Program-made: the position numbers and the translations under genes
NCBI RefSeq assembly: GCF_000239775.1
Contig: NZ_CAFI01000105.1
Coordinates: 1 to 64,000 of the forward strand
DNA length: 64,000 nt
DNA from: Bradyrhizobium sp. ORS 375
GTDB lineage: Bacteria; Pseudomonadota; Alphaproteobacteria; Rhizobiales; Xanthobacteraceae
Reading direction: 5' to 3'
The notes under the pieces: model-generated
The model's input: the letters and a program-made list of their open reading frames with translations, nothing else
What the model was told of the DNA's origin: nothing
The model's database searches: none
In this document: in pieces, positions 9,053 through 17,923 of the stretch
Position numbering within the stretch: the stretch's first letter is position 1
Layout: every line of letters begins with the position of its first letter

Positions 9053-9844
9053 TCACGCCGCCTCGACGAAGCGATGCCGCTCGTAAAGGAATTCGAGCAC
9101 GCGCTGACGGCACTTCACGTAGGTCGGATTGGTCGCGAGCTCGAGCCGCTTGCGCGGACGCGGCAGCGCCACCTCCAGCACCTCGCCGATATGCGCGCTC
9201 GGGCCGTTGGTCATCATCACGATGCGATCCGACAGCAGCACGGCCTCGTCGACGTCGTGAGTGATCATCAGGATCGTGTTGCCGAGCTTCTGATGCAGTG
9301 CCATCACCGAGTCCTGCAGATGCGCCCGCGTCAGCGCGTCGAGCGCGCCGAACGGCTCGTCGAGCAAGAGCACCTTCGGCTCCATGGCGAGCGCGCGCGC
9401 AATGCCGACGCGCTGCTTCATGCCGCCGGAGATCTCGTTCGGACGCTTGTCCTTGGCGTGGGCCATCTGCACGAGGTTGAGATTGTGCATGGTCCAGGCG
9501 TCGCGCTCGGCGCGGGTCTTGGTCTTGGCGAAGACTTTGTCGACGCCGAGCCGCACGTTCTCATAGACCGTGAGCCAGGGCAGCAGGCTGTGGTTCTGGA
9601 ACACGACGGCGCGGTCCGGTCCCGGCGAGTTCACCTCGCGCTCCTCCAGCAGCACGCCGCCGGTGGTCGCGGTGGTGAGGCCGGCGACGATATTGAGCAT
9701 CGTCGACTTGCCACAGCCGGAATGGCCAATGATCGAGACGTATTCGCCCTTCTCGATCGTCAGGTTGATGTCCTTCAGGACCTCGGTCGTCGCTGCGCCG
9801 CGGGTGAAGACCTTGTCGACGTGGTCGAGCTTCAGATAGGCCAT
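9053..9844 (-). CDS. nrtC: Nitrate/nitrite ABC transporter ATP-binding protein
   Basis: 263 residues. Walker A is GHSGCGKST at 40-48. The signature ISGGMKQRVGIARAL, Walker B LLLDEPFGALD and the switch histidine in MITHDVDEA are all present. The C-terminal tail (ELATNPTYVKCRQRVLEFLYE) is typical of NrtD/NrtC ATPases that lack the extra regulatory solute-binding domain. It powers nitrate import together with the permease NrtB and binding protein NrtA, whose genes precede it. Gap to nrtB is 13 bases. Confidence 0.94.
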   Translation of the reverse strand: MAYLKLDHVDKVFTRGAATTEVLKDINLTIEKGEYVSIIGHSGCGKSTMLNIVAGLTTATTGGVLLEEREVNSPGPDRAVVFQNHSLLPWLTVYENVRLGVDKVFAKTKTRAERDAWTMHNLNLVQMAHAKDKRPNEISGGMKQRVGIARALAMEPKVLLLDEPFGALDALTRAHLQDSVMALHQKLGNTILMITHDVDEAVLLSDRIVMMTNGPSAHIGEVLEVALPRPRKRLELATNPTYVKCRQRVLEFLYERHRFVEAA

Positions 9845-9857
9845 GGTGCTGTCCCTC

Positions 9858-10766
9858 TCAGTTCGTCGCGGTGCCGCGGGTGACGACCTTGCCGACGACC
9901 GCGATCAGGCGGTCGAGCACGAAGCCGATGATGCCGACATAGAACAGCGCCAGGATGATCTCGCTGATATGCGAGGAATTCCACGCATCCCAGATGAAGA
10001 AGCCGATGCCGACGCCGCCGATCAGCATCTCCGCCGCGACGATGGCGAGCCAGGACAGGCCGATGCCGATGCGCAGGCCGGTGAAGATGTAGGGCGCCGC
10101 CGCCGGGATCATGATCTTGGCGAAGAACTCCAGCGGATTGAGCTGCACCACCGCGGCAACGTTGCGGTAGTCCTGTGGGATGTTGCGGATGCCGACCGCG
10201 GTGTTGATGATGATCGGCCACACCGAGGTGATGAAGATGACGAAGATCGCCGAGGGCTGGCCGTCGCGGAACGCGGCGAGCGACAGCGGCAGCCAGGCGA
10301 GCGGCGGGATCGTGCGCAGCACCTGGAAGATCGGATCGAGCCCGCGCATCGCCCAGACCGACTGGCCGATCAGGGTGCCCAAGGCGACGCCGACGACGGC
10401 GGCGATCGCATAACCGATCGCGACGCGGCGGAGACTCGCCTCGAGGTGCCAGAACAGGCCCTTGTCGATGCCGCCATGATCGAAGAACGGATCGAAGATC
10501 AGCTCACGCGTGTCCGAAAACACGCGCGACGGCGGCGGCAGCGCCGAGCCGGCGCGGCGGCACAACAGCTCCCAGACGATCAGGAACAGCGCCAGCACGA
10601 TCAGCGGCGGCACCACGCGCACCGCGGCCTCGCGGGCCATCTTCACATAACGCTCGGCCTTCGGCGGCTGCTTCGGGGTCATCGTCACCACCGACGCCGT
10701 GGCGGATGCTGATGCAGTCGGGACAACCTTGGGCACGCTGTCATTGGTCAACGCTGGCATGGACAT
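9858..10766 (-). CDS. nrtB: Nitrate/nitrite ABC transporter permease
   Basis: 302 residues of an ABC-importer inner-membrane subunit with about six membrane segments. The EAA-loop-like region includes LAAFRDGQPSAIFVIF and PQDYRNVAAVVQLNPLEFFAKIMIPAAAPYIFTGLRIGIG. The N-terminus is a cytoplasmic Ser/Thr/Pro-rich leader ahead of the first helix near VVPPLIVLALFLIVWEL. The ATG at 10766 is chosen because GGAGAAAG lies about 8 bases upstream. The track frame begins at a TTG (10787) without support. Confidence 0.93.
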   Translation of the reverse strand: MSMPALTNDSVPKVVPTASASATASVVTMTPKQPPKAERYVKMAREAAVRVVPPLIVLALFLIVWELLCRRAGSALPPPSRVFSDTRELIFDPFFDHGGIDKGLFWHLEASLRRVAIGYAIAAVVGVALGTLIGQSVWAMRGLDPIFQVLRTIPPLAWLPLSLAAFRDGQPSAIFVIFITSVWPIIINTAVGIRNIPQDYRNVAAVVQLNPLEFFAKIMIPAAAPYIFTGLRIGIGLSWLAIVAAEMLIGGVGIGFFIWDAWNSSHISEIILALFYVGIIGFVLDRLIAVVGKVVTRGTATN

Positions 10767-10832
10767 CGGAAGTCTTTCTCCGTGCAATGAGAGGAGCCGC
10801 GCGCGTTTGCCGCGCGCGGGCTAAGGTCCTGA

Positions 10833-12149
10833 TCAGGCGTCGATGCGCTTAATCGACAGCGACTTCAGATAGGCGGCGGGATCTTCGGGGTCGAACACCT
10901 TGCCGTCGAAGAACGTCTCCTTGCCGCGCGACTTGGAGGTCGGGATCTCCGCGGCCGGAACGTTCAGCTCCTTGGCCGCCTCGCGCCAGATATCCTCGCG
11001 GTTGACCTTGGCGATCAGCGACTTGGCGTCGAAGCCGGCCTCGTACTTGCCCCACCGGATGTCCTCGGTGATGAACCAGAGGTCGTGGCTCTGGAACGGA
11101 TAGGAGGCGAAATCGCGCCAGTACTTCATGATGTGCGGCGAGTTCTCGACCACCTTGCCGGTGCCGTAGTCGAACTTGCCGGCGGTGCGTCCGGCGACGT
11201 CGTCGACCGGGCAGTTCATCCACTGCCGTTTGGCCATGATGGTCGCAAGCTCCTGCTTGTTCTCCATCTTGTCGCACCACTGCTGCGCCTCCATCACCGC
11301 CATGGTGAGCGCCTTCGCGGCCTTGGGATATTTGTCGACGAAGGCGGCGCGCATCGCGAAGGACTTTTCGGGATGCTTGTTCCAGATCTCACCAGTGGTC
11401 ACGGCGGTGTAGCCGATGCCCTGGTTGACGAGCTGCGCATTCCAGGGCTCGCCGACGCAGAAGCAGTCCATGGTGCCGACCTTCATGTTCGCCACCATCT
11501 GCGGCGGCGGCACCACGATGGTCTCGATGTCCTTGTCCGGATCGATGCCGCCGGCGGCGAGCCAGTAGCGGATCCACAGATCGTGGGTGCCACCGGGGAA
11601 GGTCATCGCGGCCTTCACGGCCTTGCCCGAGGCCTTCTTCTTCTCGAGCGCGGCCTTGAACGGCGCAGTGTCGAGGCCGAGCTTGAGGTCGGCATATTCC
11701 TTGGCGACCGAGATGCACTGCGCATCGAGATTGAGCCGCGCCAGGATGTACATCGGCGTCGGCTGGTTGTTCTGCGTCACCTTGCCGGAGGAGATCAGAT
11801 ACGGCATCGGCGTCAGGATATGCGCGCCGTCAATGCCGTTGCCCTCGGAGCCCAGCACGAGGTTGTCGCGCGTGGTGCCCCACGAGGCCTGCTTCTGCAC
11901 GTCGACGTCGGGCATGCCATATTTGGCGAAGATGCCCTTGTCCTTGGCGACGAACAGCGGGCCGGCATCGCTGAGCGCGATGAAGCCGAGCTTGGCGCTG
12001 GTGACTTCCGGCCCGGCGCCTTGCGCGAAGGCGCCGCCCGGCAGGTTCAGCTTCGCGGCCGCGAGCAGCGCCGCGGTCCCGGCACCGGCCTTCAGGATCT
12101 GACGGCGGCTGAGGCCGGAGGAGCGAGCAGGATGGGCGGTCTTCGTCAT
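10833..12149 (-). CDS. nrtA: Nitrate/nitrite ABC transporter substrate-binding protein
   Basis: 438 residues. It begins with a twin-arginine signal (LSRRQILKAGAGTAALLAAAKL), so it is exported folded to the periplasm. The mature part matches the NrtA/CmpA type of the SsuA/TauA fold, with FALSE-free nitrate-binding landmarks such as GIDGAHILTPMPY, FPGGTHDLWIRYWLAAGGIDPD and MKVGTMDCFCVGEPWN. It captures nitrate for NrtBC. The start at 12149 gives a canonical Tat signal; an extension to 12314 would read through the leader. It is first in the operon and follows the candidate promoter at 12316-12334. Confidence 0.95.
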   Translation of the reverse strand: MTKTAHPARSSGLSRRQILKAGAGTAALLAAAKLNLPGGAFAQGAGPEVTSAKLGFIALSDAGPLFVAKDKGIFAKYGMPDVDVQKQASWGTTRDNLVLGSEGNGIDGAHILTPMPYLISSGKVTQNNQPTPMYILARLNLDAQCISVAKEYADLKLGLDTAPFKAALEKKKASGKAVKAAMTFPGGTHDLWIRYWLAAGGIDPDKDIETIVVPPPQMVANMKVGTMDCFCVGEPWNAQLVNQGIGYTAVTTGEIWNKHPEKSFAMRAAFVDKYPKAAKALTMAVMEAQQWCDKMENKQELATIMAKRQWMNCPVDDVAGRTAGKFDYGTGKVVENSPHIMKYWRDFASYPFQSHDLWFITEDIRWGKYEAGFDAKSLIAKVNREDIWREAAKELNVPAAEIPTSKSRGKETFFDGKVFDPEDPAAYLKSLSIKRIDA

Positions 12150-12315
12150 GAGTGCAGTCGTCCTTGTCTGAAAAGCGCTCGGTGGATAAGGGCCCGTCCG
12201 CAAGACACCGCGCCGTCGCGCACAGGGGCGCGTGCCGAGGAGGTGCCTCGGAGGGGCAGCGTCAGAGGTCGGATGGGGGTTTGCGCAGACGGCATCGATG
12301 GCGTCGAAGCTCATT

Positions 12316-12334
12316 ATTCAAGCTTCGTGCCAAG
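12316..12334 (-). promoter_or_regulatory. Candidate sigma54 (-24/-12) promoter of nrtABC
   Basis: Read leftward the sequence is CTTGGCACGAAGCTTGAAT. It matches the sigma54 consensus TGGCACG-N4-TTGC except that the -12 GC reads GA. Predicted transcription starts near 12308. NtrC/sigma54 control of nitrate assimilation is established in rhizobia, but the -12 mismatch lowers confidence. Confidence 0.45.
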
Positions 12335-12429
12335 CGCCGGACAGCAAGAAAGCGTATAGCAATCAATAGGCTGGCGAAATCGGCCGCGACATTCGCAGGC
12401 CTGCGGCCGCACGCAAAATTTGCGATTCG

Positions 12430-12460
12430 CCCACTTCCTGTGCGTTGCACAAGAAGTGGG
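12430..12460. terminator. Strong palindrome after the dioxygenase gene
   Basis: CCCACTTC-C-TGTGC-GTT-GCACA-A-GAAGTGGG forms 13 paired bases interrupted by one mismatch. It sits 16 bases downstream of the dioxygenase stop and 96 bases upstream of the nrtA promoter. There is no T-tail, but its position fits a transcription stop insulating the two leftward units; a regulator site is the alternative. Confidence 0.5.
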
Positions 12461-12475
12461 CGGACCGATCTGTAC

Positions 12476-13396
12476 CTACTCCGCTGCTTCCTCGGCCGTC
12501 TTGGCGAGCATCGGCTTGGGCGCGACGCCGGCCCCCGGCTTCATGCGGAATTCATAGGTCATCAGATGCCAGGGCGCGGCAGCGAGCTTGCCATCCGGCA
12601 TCACCGGACCGGTGCGCTGTTCGACCTTGGCGATCAGCTCGTCCTTGACGCCAAATACCACGTCGCTGTCGAGATAGGCGTCGCCGCCGATGAATACATG
12701 CGTGATCAGCGGCTCATGGCCTTTGGCATCGACCAGGAAGTGCACATGGGCCGGCCGCATCGGATGCCGCCTGGTGCTGACGATCATCTGCCCCACCGGG
12801 CCGTCAGTGGGAATCGGATAGCTGCAGGGCAGGATGGTGCGAAAGAAGAAGCGTCCGTCCGCGTCGGCGATGAAGCGCGCCCGCGACGATGGGCCGTCCG
12901 AGGCGTAATCGGGTCTCTGGGAGTCATAGAAGCCTTCATCATCCGCATGCCAGACGTCGACCGCCGCGCCCGCCAGCGGCGCGCCGGAGAGATCGGTCAC
13001 GCGGGCCTGGACGAACATCTTCTCGCCCTTCAGGTCCGCGGAGATGTCGGTGCCGTGGGGCGTCACCCTGTGCTCGCCGACATAGAACGGGCCGAGCACG
13101 GTGGTCTCCGTCGCCCCTGCCCTGTCGCGATGGTTGATGGCATCGACCAGCATCGACACGCCGAGCACGTCGGACAACAGGATGAATTCCTGCCGGCTCG
13201 CGGTGCAGGTCTGGCCGGTGCGGGTGAGGAAGTCGATGGCGGCGGCCCACTCATCGAAAGTCACATTCGTCCGGCGCACATAGTCGTGCAGCGATTTGAC
13301 CAGCTCCTGCAGCAGGAGCTTGGTGCGCGCGTCCGGCGTGCCGTCGAAGCTGGCGACGACGGCGTCCGTGAGCTCGGCTTCGTTGAATTGTGTCAT
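12476..13396 (-). CDS. Intradiol ring-cleavage dioxygenase (hydroxyquinol/catechol 1,2-type)
   Basis: 306 residues. An N-terminal helical dimerisation domain of about 100 residues is followed by the beta-sandwich catalytic domain. Candidate Fe(III) ligands are the tyrosines in DEGFYDSQ and CSYPIPTDG and the two histidines of RPAHVHF. The N-terminal layout and length resemble hydroxyquinol 1,2-dioxygenases more than protocatechuate enzymes. It opens the aromatic ring between the hydroxyls to give a muconate or maleylacetate. No maleylacetate reductase is adjacent, so the pathway is not complete here. GGGAGGA precedes the ATG at 13396; the upstream frame to 13480 lacks support. Confidence 0.88.
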   Translation of the reverse strand: MTQFNEAELTDAVVASFDGTPDARTKLLLQELVKSLHDYVRRTNVTFDEWAAAIDFLTRTGQTCTASRQEFILLSDVLGVSMLVDAINHRDRAGATETTVLGPFYVGEHRVTPHGTDISADLKGEKMFVQARVTDLSGAPLAGAAVDVWHADDEGFYDSQRPDYASDGPSSRARFIADADGRFFFRTILPCSYPIPTDGPVGQMIVSTRRHPMRPAHVHFLVDAKGHEPLITHVFIGGDAYLDSDVVFGVKDELIAKVEQRTGPVMPDGKLAAAPWHLMTYEFRMKPGAGVAPKPMLAKTAEEAAE

Positions 13397-13544
13397 GGCC
13401 AGTCCTCCCGGTCCGAAGCGTATACGACGCATCCCTGGCCTGCCATTGGAAGTGGGACGTTTTTCGGCTATCACCCGCACAAATGGCCGTGCGCATGATC
13501 CTTGCGCACGCCCGCAGAAACAAGATCACAGCGGAGACGTCCCG

Positions 13545-14819
13545 ATGCTCGCCCCGACCCCTGCCTCGCCCGAAACCGTCGGCATGTCGAAAGCCGCGCT
13601 CGATCGCATCGATGCGCATCTGCAGCAGCGCTATATCGACGCCGGCCGCTTCCCCGGCACCCAGCTGATGGTCTATCGCCGCGGCAAGATCGTGCATCAG
13701 AGCTCGCTCGGCTATGCCGATGTCGAGCGCAGGGTGCCGGTCACGGACCAGACGATCTACCGCATCTATTCGATGACCAAGCCGATCACCTCGGTCGCCT
13801 TCATGATGCTGGTGGAGGAAGGCAAGGTCGCGCTCGACGAGCCGGTCGCGAAATACATTCCGGAGTGGAAGAACCTGGGCGTGTTCGTCGCCGGCACGGC
13901 GCCGGCCTTCATCAGCCGGCCGCCGACGCGGCCGATGCTGATCGTCGATCTGCTGCGCCACACGTCAGGGCTGACCTACGGCTTCCAGCAGCGCTCCAAC
14001 GTCGATGCCGCCTATCGTGACGCCAAGATCGGCGCGGTCGAGAAGGCCGGCACGCTGCAGTCGATGATCGATGATCTCGCGAAGATTCCGCTGGAGTTCT
14101 CGCCCGGCGAGGCCTGGAACTACTCGGTCTCGACCGACGTGGTCGGCTATCTCGTCGGCAAGATCGCCGACAAGCCGTTCGAGCAATTCCTGAAGGAGCG
14201 CATCTTCGATCCGTTGGGCATGGCCGATACCGACTTCCACGTCCCTGCATCCAAGGCGCATCGGCTGGCGGCGTGCTACTCGGCCGATCCGGCGGGCATG
14301 ATGTCGTTCCATGCCGCCGACCGCAAGGGCGGCCTGACCTTGCAGGACGATCCCGCCGCCAGCACGTTCCTGAGCCCGCCCGACTTCATCTCCGGCGGCG
14401 GCGGCCTGTGCGCAACGACGGCCGACTATCTCACCTTCTGCCGCGCGCTGATCAATGGCGGCGAGCTCGGCGGCGTCCGGCTGCTCGGGCCGAAGACGTT
14501 GAAGCTGATGACCTCGAACCATCTCCCGGGCGGCGTCGACCTGCCGGCGCTGTCGCGCTCGATGTTTGCGGAGGCGGCCTATAACGGCATCGGCTTCGGT
14601 TTGGGGTTCTCGGTGACGATGGATCCGGCCAAGACGCTGATCGCCGGCAGTCCCGGAGAATATGCCTGGGGCGGCGCCGCCTCGACCGCGTTCTGGATCG
14701 ATCCCGCCGAGGAGCTGATCACGATCTTCATGACCCAGGTGCTGCCGTCGAGCGCCTACCCGATCCGGCGCGAGCTGCGCTCGATGGTCTATGCCGCGAT
14801 CACCGAGAGCAATTTGTAA
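13545..14819 (+). CDS. Serine hydrolase of the beta-lactamase/esterase (EstB-like) family
   Basis: 424 residues of the class C beta-lactamase fold. The active-site S-x-x-K is S76-M-T-K79, and the second motif is Y193-S-V in EAWNYSVSTDVVG, where true class C enzymes have Y-x-N. That variant is common in EstB-type esterases. There is no export signal, so a cytoplasmic esterase or amidase is more likely than antibiotic resistance. The start is set by GGAG upstream of 13545. It is divergent from the dioxygenase gene, 148 bases away. Confidence 0.88.
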   Translation: MLAPTPASPETVGMSKAALDRIDAHLQQRYIDAGRFPGTQLMVYRRGKIVHQSSLGYADVERRVPVTDQTIYRIYSMTKPITSVAFMMLVEEGKVALDEPVAKYIPEWKNLGVFVAGTAPAFISRPPTRPMLIVDLLRHTSGLTYGFQQRSNVDAAYRDAKIGAVEKAGTLQSMIDDLAKIPLEFSPGEAWNYSVSTDVVGYLVGKIADKPFEQFLKERIFDPLGMADTDFHVPASKAHRLAACYSADPAGMMSFHAADRKGGLTLQDDPAASTFLSPPDFISGGGGLCATTADYLTFCRALINGGELGGVRLLGPKTLKLMTSNHLPGGVDLPALSRSMFAEAAYNGIGFGLGFSVTMDPAKTLIAGSPGEYAWGGAASTAFWIDPAEELITIFMTQVLPSSAYPIRRELRSMVYAAITESNL

Positions 14820-15053
14820 GGTCCTGGCGCGGACGAAATCGCGCCGGGAACCGGGGATCAGCGCTCCGCCGCGCTTGGCGGAGGCACGCCGCTCTCCTAT
14901 GCTGACACCGATGTGAACGGCGGCTGCCGCGGGGCCATTGCGGACGCTGCCGGTCCAGCCTGATATCCTTCCGCTGCAAACAATGGCCGCAACCGCCGCG
15001 CCCGGTGGCGGCATCCTGCCAAGCGACCGAGATTCGCACCCCAAGGGGCATCA

Positions 15054-16568
15054 GTGCCAAAGCTCACCCTGCCGGTCCGGCTTGCTCTGTTGGTCGCAGG
15101 GACGACGCTGCCGCTGATCCTGTTCGCAGGCGGAATCGTCTTTCACAACTACACGCAGGATCGCAGCGAGGCGCGGCAGCGCGTGCTCGAGACGGTGCGC
15201 AGCATCCGCCTGACGCTCGATGCGGAGATGCAGCGCATGACCGGCGGCGTCCAGGTGCTCGCGCTCACCGACGCCTTGACCAGCGGCGACTTCGAGCGCT
15301 TCCGCCCGATCGCCATGGGCTTTCTCGAGCAATACGGCAGGGACGGCACCATCCTCGTTGCGGACCGCGCGGGTCATCAGCTGTTCTCGTCGGCGACCAC
15401 CGATACGGCCCACCTGCCCCTGCGCAGCAACCGCGGGATCACCGAACGCGTGTTCGAGACCCGGAAGCCGCAATATTCGGACCTGTTCTACGGCGTCGTG
15501 AAGAAGAGCCTGATCATCACCGTCGAGGTCCCGGTGCTGCGCGACGGCCAGGTCATCTACGACATCTCGTTCAGCCCGCCGATCGAGATGTTCCAGAGCA
15601 TCCTGGAAAAGCAGCGGCCGAATGCCGACTGGACGCTGTCGCTGCTCGACCGCAAGGCAACGGTGTTCGCGCGGGTCCCCAACGCGGCCGAGACCTTCGG
15701 CAAGCAGGCCTCGCCCACCGTCTATGATCGCATGATGAGCGAGCACGAGACGACCCTGTCGAGCCTGTCGCTCGAAGGACAGCCGCTGCTGTCGAGCTTC
15801 ACGCATTCAAACCTGACCGGCTGGATCATCGGCGCCGGCATCAGCGAGACCTCGCTGGTCGCGCCGTTGTGGCGCAACCTCGCCATCACCAGCCTGATCG
15901 GCGGCATCATGCTGGCGATCGGGCTGGCCTTCGCGGTGCGGATGGCCACGACGATCGCGCGCGCCGAGATGCTGCACGATCTCCTGATCGAGGAGCTCAA
16001 CCATCGCGTCAAGAACACGCTGGCCATCCTGCAGGCGATCGCGGTGCAGACCTTCCGCAGCGCCAGCCGGTCCGAGCGCGAGAAGTTCGAGGGCCGGCTG
16101 GGCGCGCTCGCCGAGGCGCACAATCTGCTCAGCAAGGAGAAGTGGCAGGGCTCGGAGTTGGAGGACGTGATCGGCCGCGTGCTCAAGCCCTACCGGCTGA
16201 ACAACCCCGAGCGCATCCGGATCGCCGGCCCGAAGGTCCCGCTGTCGCCGCGGCTCGCGGTGGTGCTGTCGATGATCGTGCATGAGATCGCGACCAACGC
16301 GGCCAAGTATGGCGCGCTGTCCAACGACACCGGCACGGTCGACCTGTCCTGGGAGTACACGCCGGCGGATGCGGTCAAGAAGCTGCCGGCGCGGCTGCGG
16401 CTGGTCTGGCAGGAGACCGGCGGACCGGTGGTGTCGGCCCCGATCCAGCGCGGCTTCGGCTCGCGCCTGATCGAGCGGTCAGCGCGCGACCAGCTCGGCG
16501 GCGAGGCCACGGTCGACTTCCTGCCGCCCGGCGTCGTCTACACCATCACCTGCAAGCTCGAGGACTGA
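15054..16568 (+). CDS. Membrane sensor histidine kinase, HWE/HisKA_2 type
   Basis: 504 residues. Membrane helix 1 spans about 5-30, a periplasmic sensor region (Cache-like by layout) about 31-272, and helix 2 about 275-297. The phosphoacceptor histidine is H317 in EELNHRVKNTLAIL, a typical HWE/HisKA_2 box. The ATP-binding domain has the N-box HEIATNAAKYGALS and GFGSRLIE. The start codon is GTG with AAGGGG 7 bases ahead. Kinases of this type often feed the general stress response of alphaproteobacteria. No partner response regulator lies next to it, so its target is unknown. Confidence 0.88.
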   Translation: MPKLTLPVRLALLVAGTTLPLILFAGGIVFHNYTQDRSEARQRVLETVRSIRLTLDAEMQRMTGGVQVLALTDALTSGDFERFRPIAMGFLEQYGRDGTILVADRAGHQLFSSATTDTAHLPLRSNRGITERVFETRKPQYSDLFYGVVKKSLIITVEVPVLRDGQVIYDISFSPPIEMFQSILEKQRPNADWTLSLLDRKATVFARVPNAAETFGKQASPTVYDRMMSEHETTLSSLSLEGQPLLSSFTHSNLTGWIIGAGISETSLVAPLWRNLAITSLIGGIMLAIGLAFAVRMATTIARAEMLHDLLIEELNHRVKNTLAILQAIAVQTFRSASRSEREKFEGRLGALAEAHNLLSKEKWQGSELEDVIGRVLKPYRLNNPERIRIAGPKVPLSPRLAVVLSMIVHEIATNAAKYGALSNDTGTVDLSWEYTPADAVKKLPARLRLVWQETGGPVVSAPIQRGFGSRLIERSARDQLGGEATVDFLPPGVVYTITCKLED

Positions 16569-16577
16569 TCGCTCTGC

Positions 16578-17312
16578 TCAGCCGAACTTCTGCAGCGCCG
16601 GGAAGGTCTCGAGCAGCCAGATGCTGAAGGTCGAGACGGCGCCGGTGAGGAAGCCGATGCCGGTCACGATCATCAGCACGCCCATCGCCCGCTCGACATT
16701 GACGAGGTGGCCGCGCATCCGCATGAAGAGCGCCGAGAACTGCTCGATCATGAAGGCCGCGACCAGGAACGGGATGCCGAGCCCGGCGGAGTAGATCGCC
16801 AGCAGCCCGGCTCCCTTCGCGACCGTGGATTCGGCAGCGGCGATCGACAGGATCGCCGCCAGGATCGGGCCGATGCACGGCGTCCAGCCGAAGGCGAAGG
16901 CAAGGCCCATGACATAGGCGCCCCACAGCCCGACCGGCTTCGGAATCGGCAGCCGCCCCTCGCGCATCAGGAACGCAATCCGAGTCAGGCCGAGGAAGTG
17001 CAGGCCCATCACGATGATGACGATGCCGGCGAGGATCGACAGCTGCTCCGACCAGGCGCGGATGAGGCCGCCGATCAGCGAGGCGCTGGCGCCGAGCATC
17101 ACGAACACGGTGGAGAAGCCGAGCACGAACAAGGCCGCGGAGATCATCACCGCGCGTCGCGAGGCCGCCGGCGGCTCCTCGCTCTCGATGTGCTCGATCG
17201 TGGCGCCGGTGAGATAGACCAGATAGGGCGGAACCAGCGGCAGGACGCATGGCGACAGGAAGCTCACCAGGCCGGCGATGAACGCCGCCGGAATCGATAC
17301 GTTCTGAATCAT
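16578..17312 (-). CDS. ccdA: Cytochrome c biogenesis protein CcdA (DsbD-like membrane domain)
   Basis: 244 residues with six membrane helices. The first redox cysteine is in FLSPCVLPLVPPYL and the second in FGWTPCIGPILAAIL, the paired-cysteine pattern of CcdA. It passes electrons from cytoplasmic thioredoxin across the membrane to periplasmic thiol proteins needed for haem attachment to c-type cytochromes. The gene ends 9 bases from the end of the convergent sensor kinase gene. Confidence 0.92.
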   Translation of the reverse strand: MIQNVSIPAAFIAGLVSFLSPCVLPLVPPYLVYLTGATIEHIESEEPPAASRRAVMISAALFVLGFSTVFVMLGASASLIGGLIRAWSEQLSILAGIVIIVMGLHFLGLTRIAFLMREGRLPIPKPVGLWGAYVMGLAFAFGWTPCIGPILAAILSIAAAESTVAKGAGLLAIYSAGLGIPFLVAAFMIEQFSALFMRMRGHLVNVERAMGVLMIVTGIGFLTGAVSTFSIWLLETFPALQKFG

Positions 17313-17641
17313 GCGAGTCCCGCGCTACGTCCTCATGACGTCCCCCTGGGCGCATCCTGACGCCCGGGCATGCTGCTTCATGCCGCCGATGGGAGGATTA
17401 CGCAACAGAAGCGCCGAAGTTACGGCGGCATGGCGCGGGTTGATGTGTCACGAAGCGGAGCTTCGGTGCCATCTGCCAGGGATCGCGGGATCCGGCAACG
17501 AGGACGCCAGACGGCGCCCGCTCTGCGCCCGCGGCCGCCGATTTGGAGGTCGGGGCCTCTGACGTTGCTCCCCGTCTCACATTGCTGTCACGGCATATCA
17601 CGAATGCGCTAAATGCACCTTTGTGCACATAACGAACTATG
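17313..17641. other. Intergenic stretch upstream of ccdA
   Basis: 329 bases with no reading frame that has credible codon use or a start site. It holds the ccdA upstream region on the right-to-left strand and a 14-base palindrome TGCAC-CTTT-GTGCA at 17614-17627, just after the end of the small gene at 17642. No promoter could be identified. Confidence 0.5.
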
Positions 17642-17908
17642 CTACTTAACGACTCGCAGGAGCGGCTGACGACGCTGGCCCGGCTGCAGTTTCGGATCTC
17701 GCAGCTTGTCCGGATTGTCAGACTGAACCATCTCATCGCAGAGCGACTTCAGATCGTCCTCGCTCAAACGGTTCAGCTTCATGCGCAGGTCGAGGATGGC
17801 GACCGAGATCAAATGCGCGGATTCGCGATTGCCCGTCGCGACCAAGGCCGCGCGGCATTGCTCAAGCGATGCGAGCACTGCAAACATCTGTTCGTCCGAG
17901 TTGGCCAC
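17642..17908 (-). CDS. Small unknown alpha-helical protein
   Basis: 88 residues, no recognised domain. It is rich in helix formers (MFAVLASLEQCRAALVATGNRESAHLISVAILDLRMKLNRLSEDDLKSLCDEM) and has no signal or membrane segment. The start at 17908 is a GTG. It follows the unknown secreted gene by 15 bases, so the two are probably co-transcribed. Codon usage matches the genome. Function unknown. Confidence 0.6.
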   Translation of the reverse strand: MANSDEQMFAVLASLEQCRAALVATGNRESAHLISVAILDLRMKLNRLSEDDLKSLCDEMVQSDNPDKLRDPKLQPGQRRQPLLRVVK

Positions 17909-17923
17909 GGGCGTCGTTCCGTT

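Larger units (their letters stand above)
12150..12475 (-). other. Upstream region and transcribed leader of the nitrate operon
   Basis: This 326-base stretch carries no convincing gene. It holds a sigma54-like promoter (12316-12334), an inverted repeat overlapping that promoter (12305-12327), and a roughly 160-base leader before nrtA. The leader includes a CCGAGG-CACCT-CCTCGG hairpin on the coding strand. The strong palindrome at 12430-12460 lies close to the upstream dioxygenase gene. NasST-type antitermination acts on leader hairpins in related bacteria; whether this leader is its target is an inference. Confidence 0.5.

Noticed and set aside
13545-14819. Antibiotic-resistance beta-lactamase
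   Set aside because: The protein has the fold and S-x-x-K but lacks a secretion signal and the Y-x-N motif is Y-S-V, which fits esterases.
17614-17627. TGCAC-CTTT-GTGCA as an NtrC site
   Set aside because: NtrC sites have about 7 bases between TGCAC and GTGCA and occur in front of nitrogen genes. Here the spacer is 4 bases and the neighbours are unrelated.
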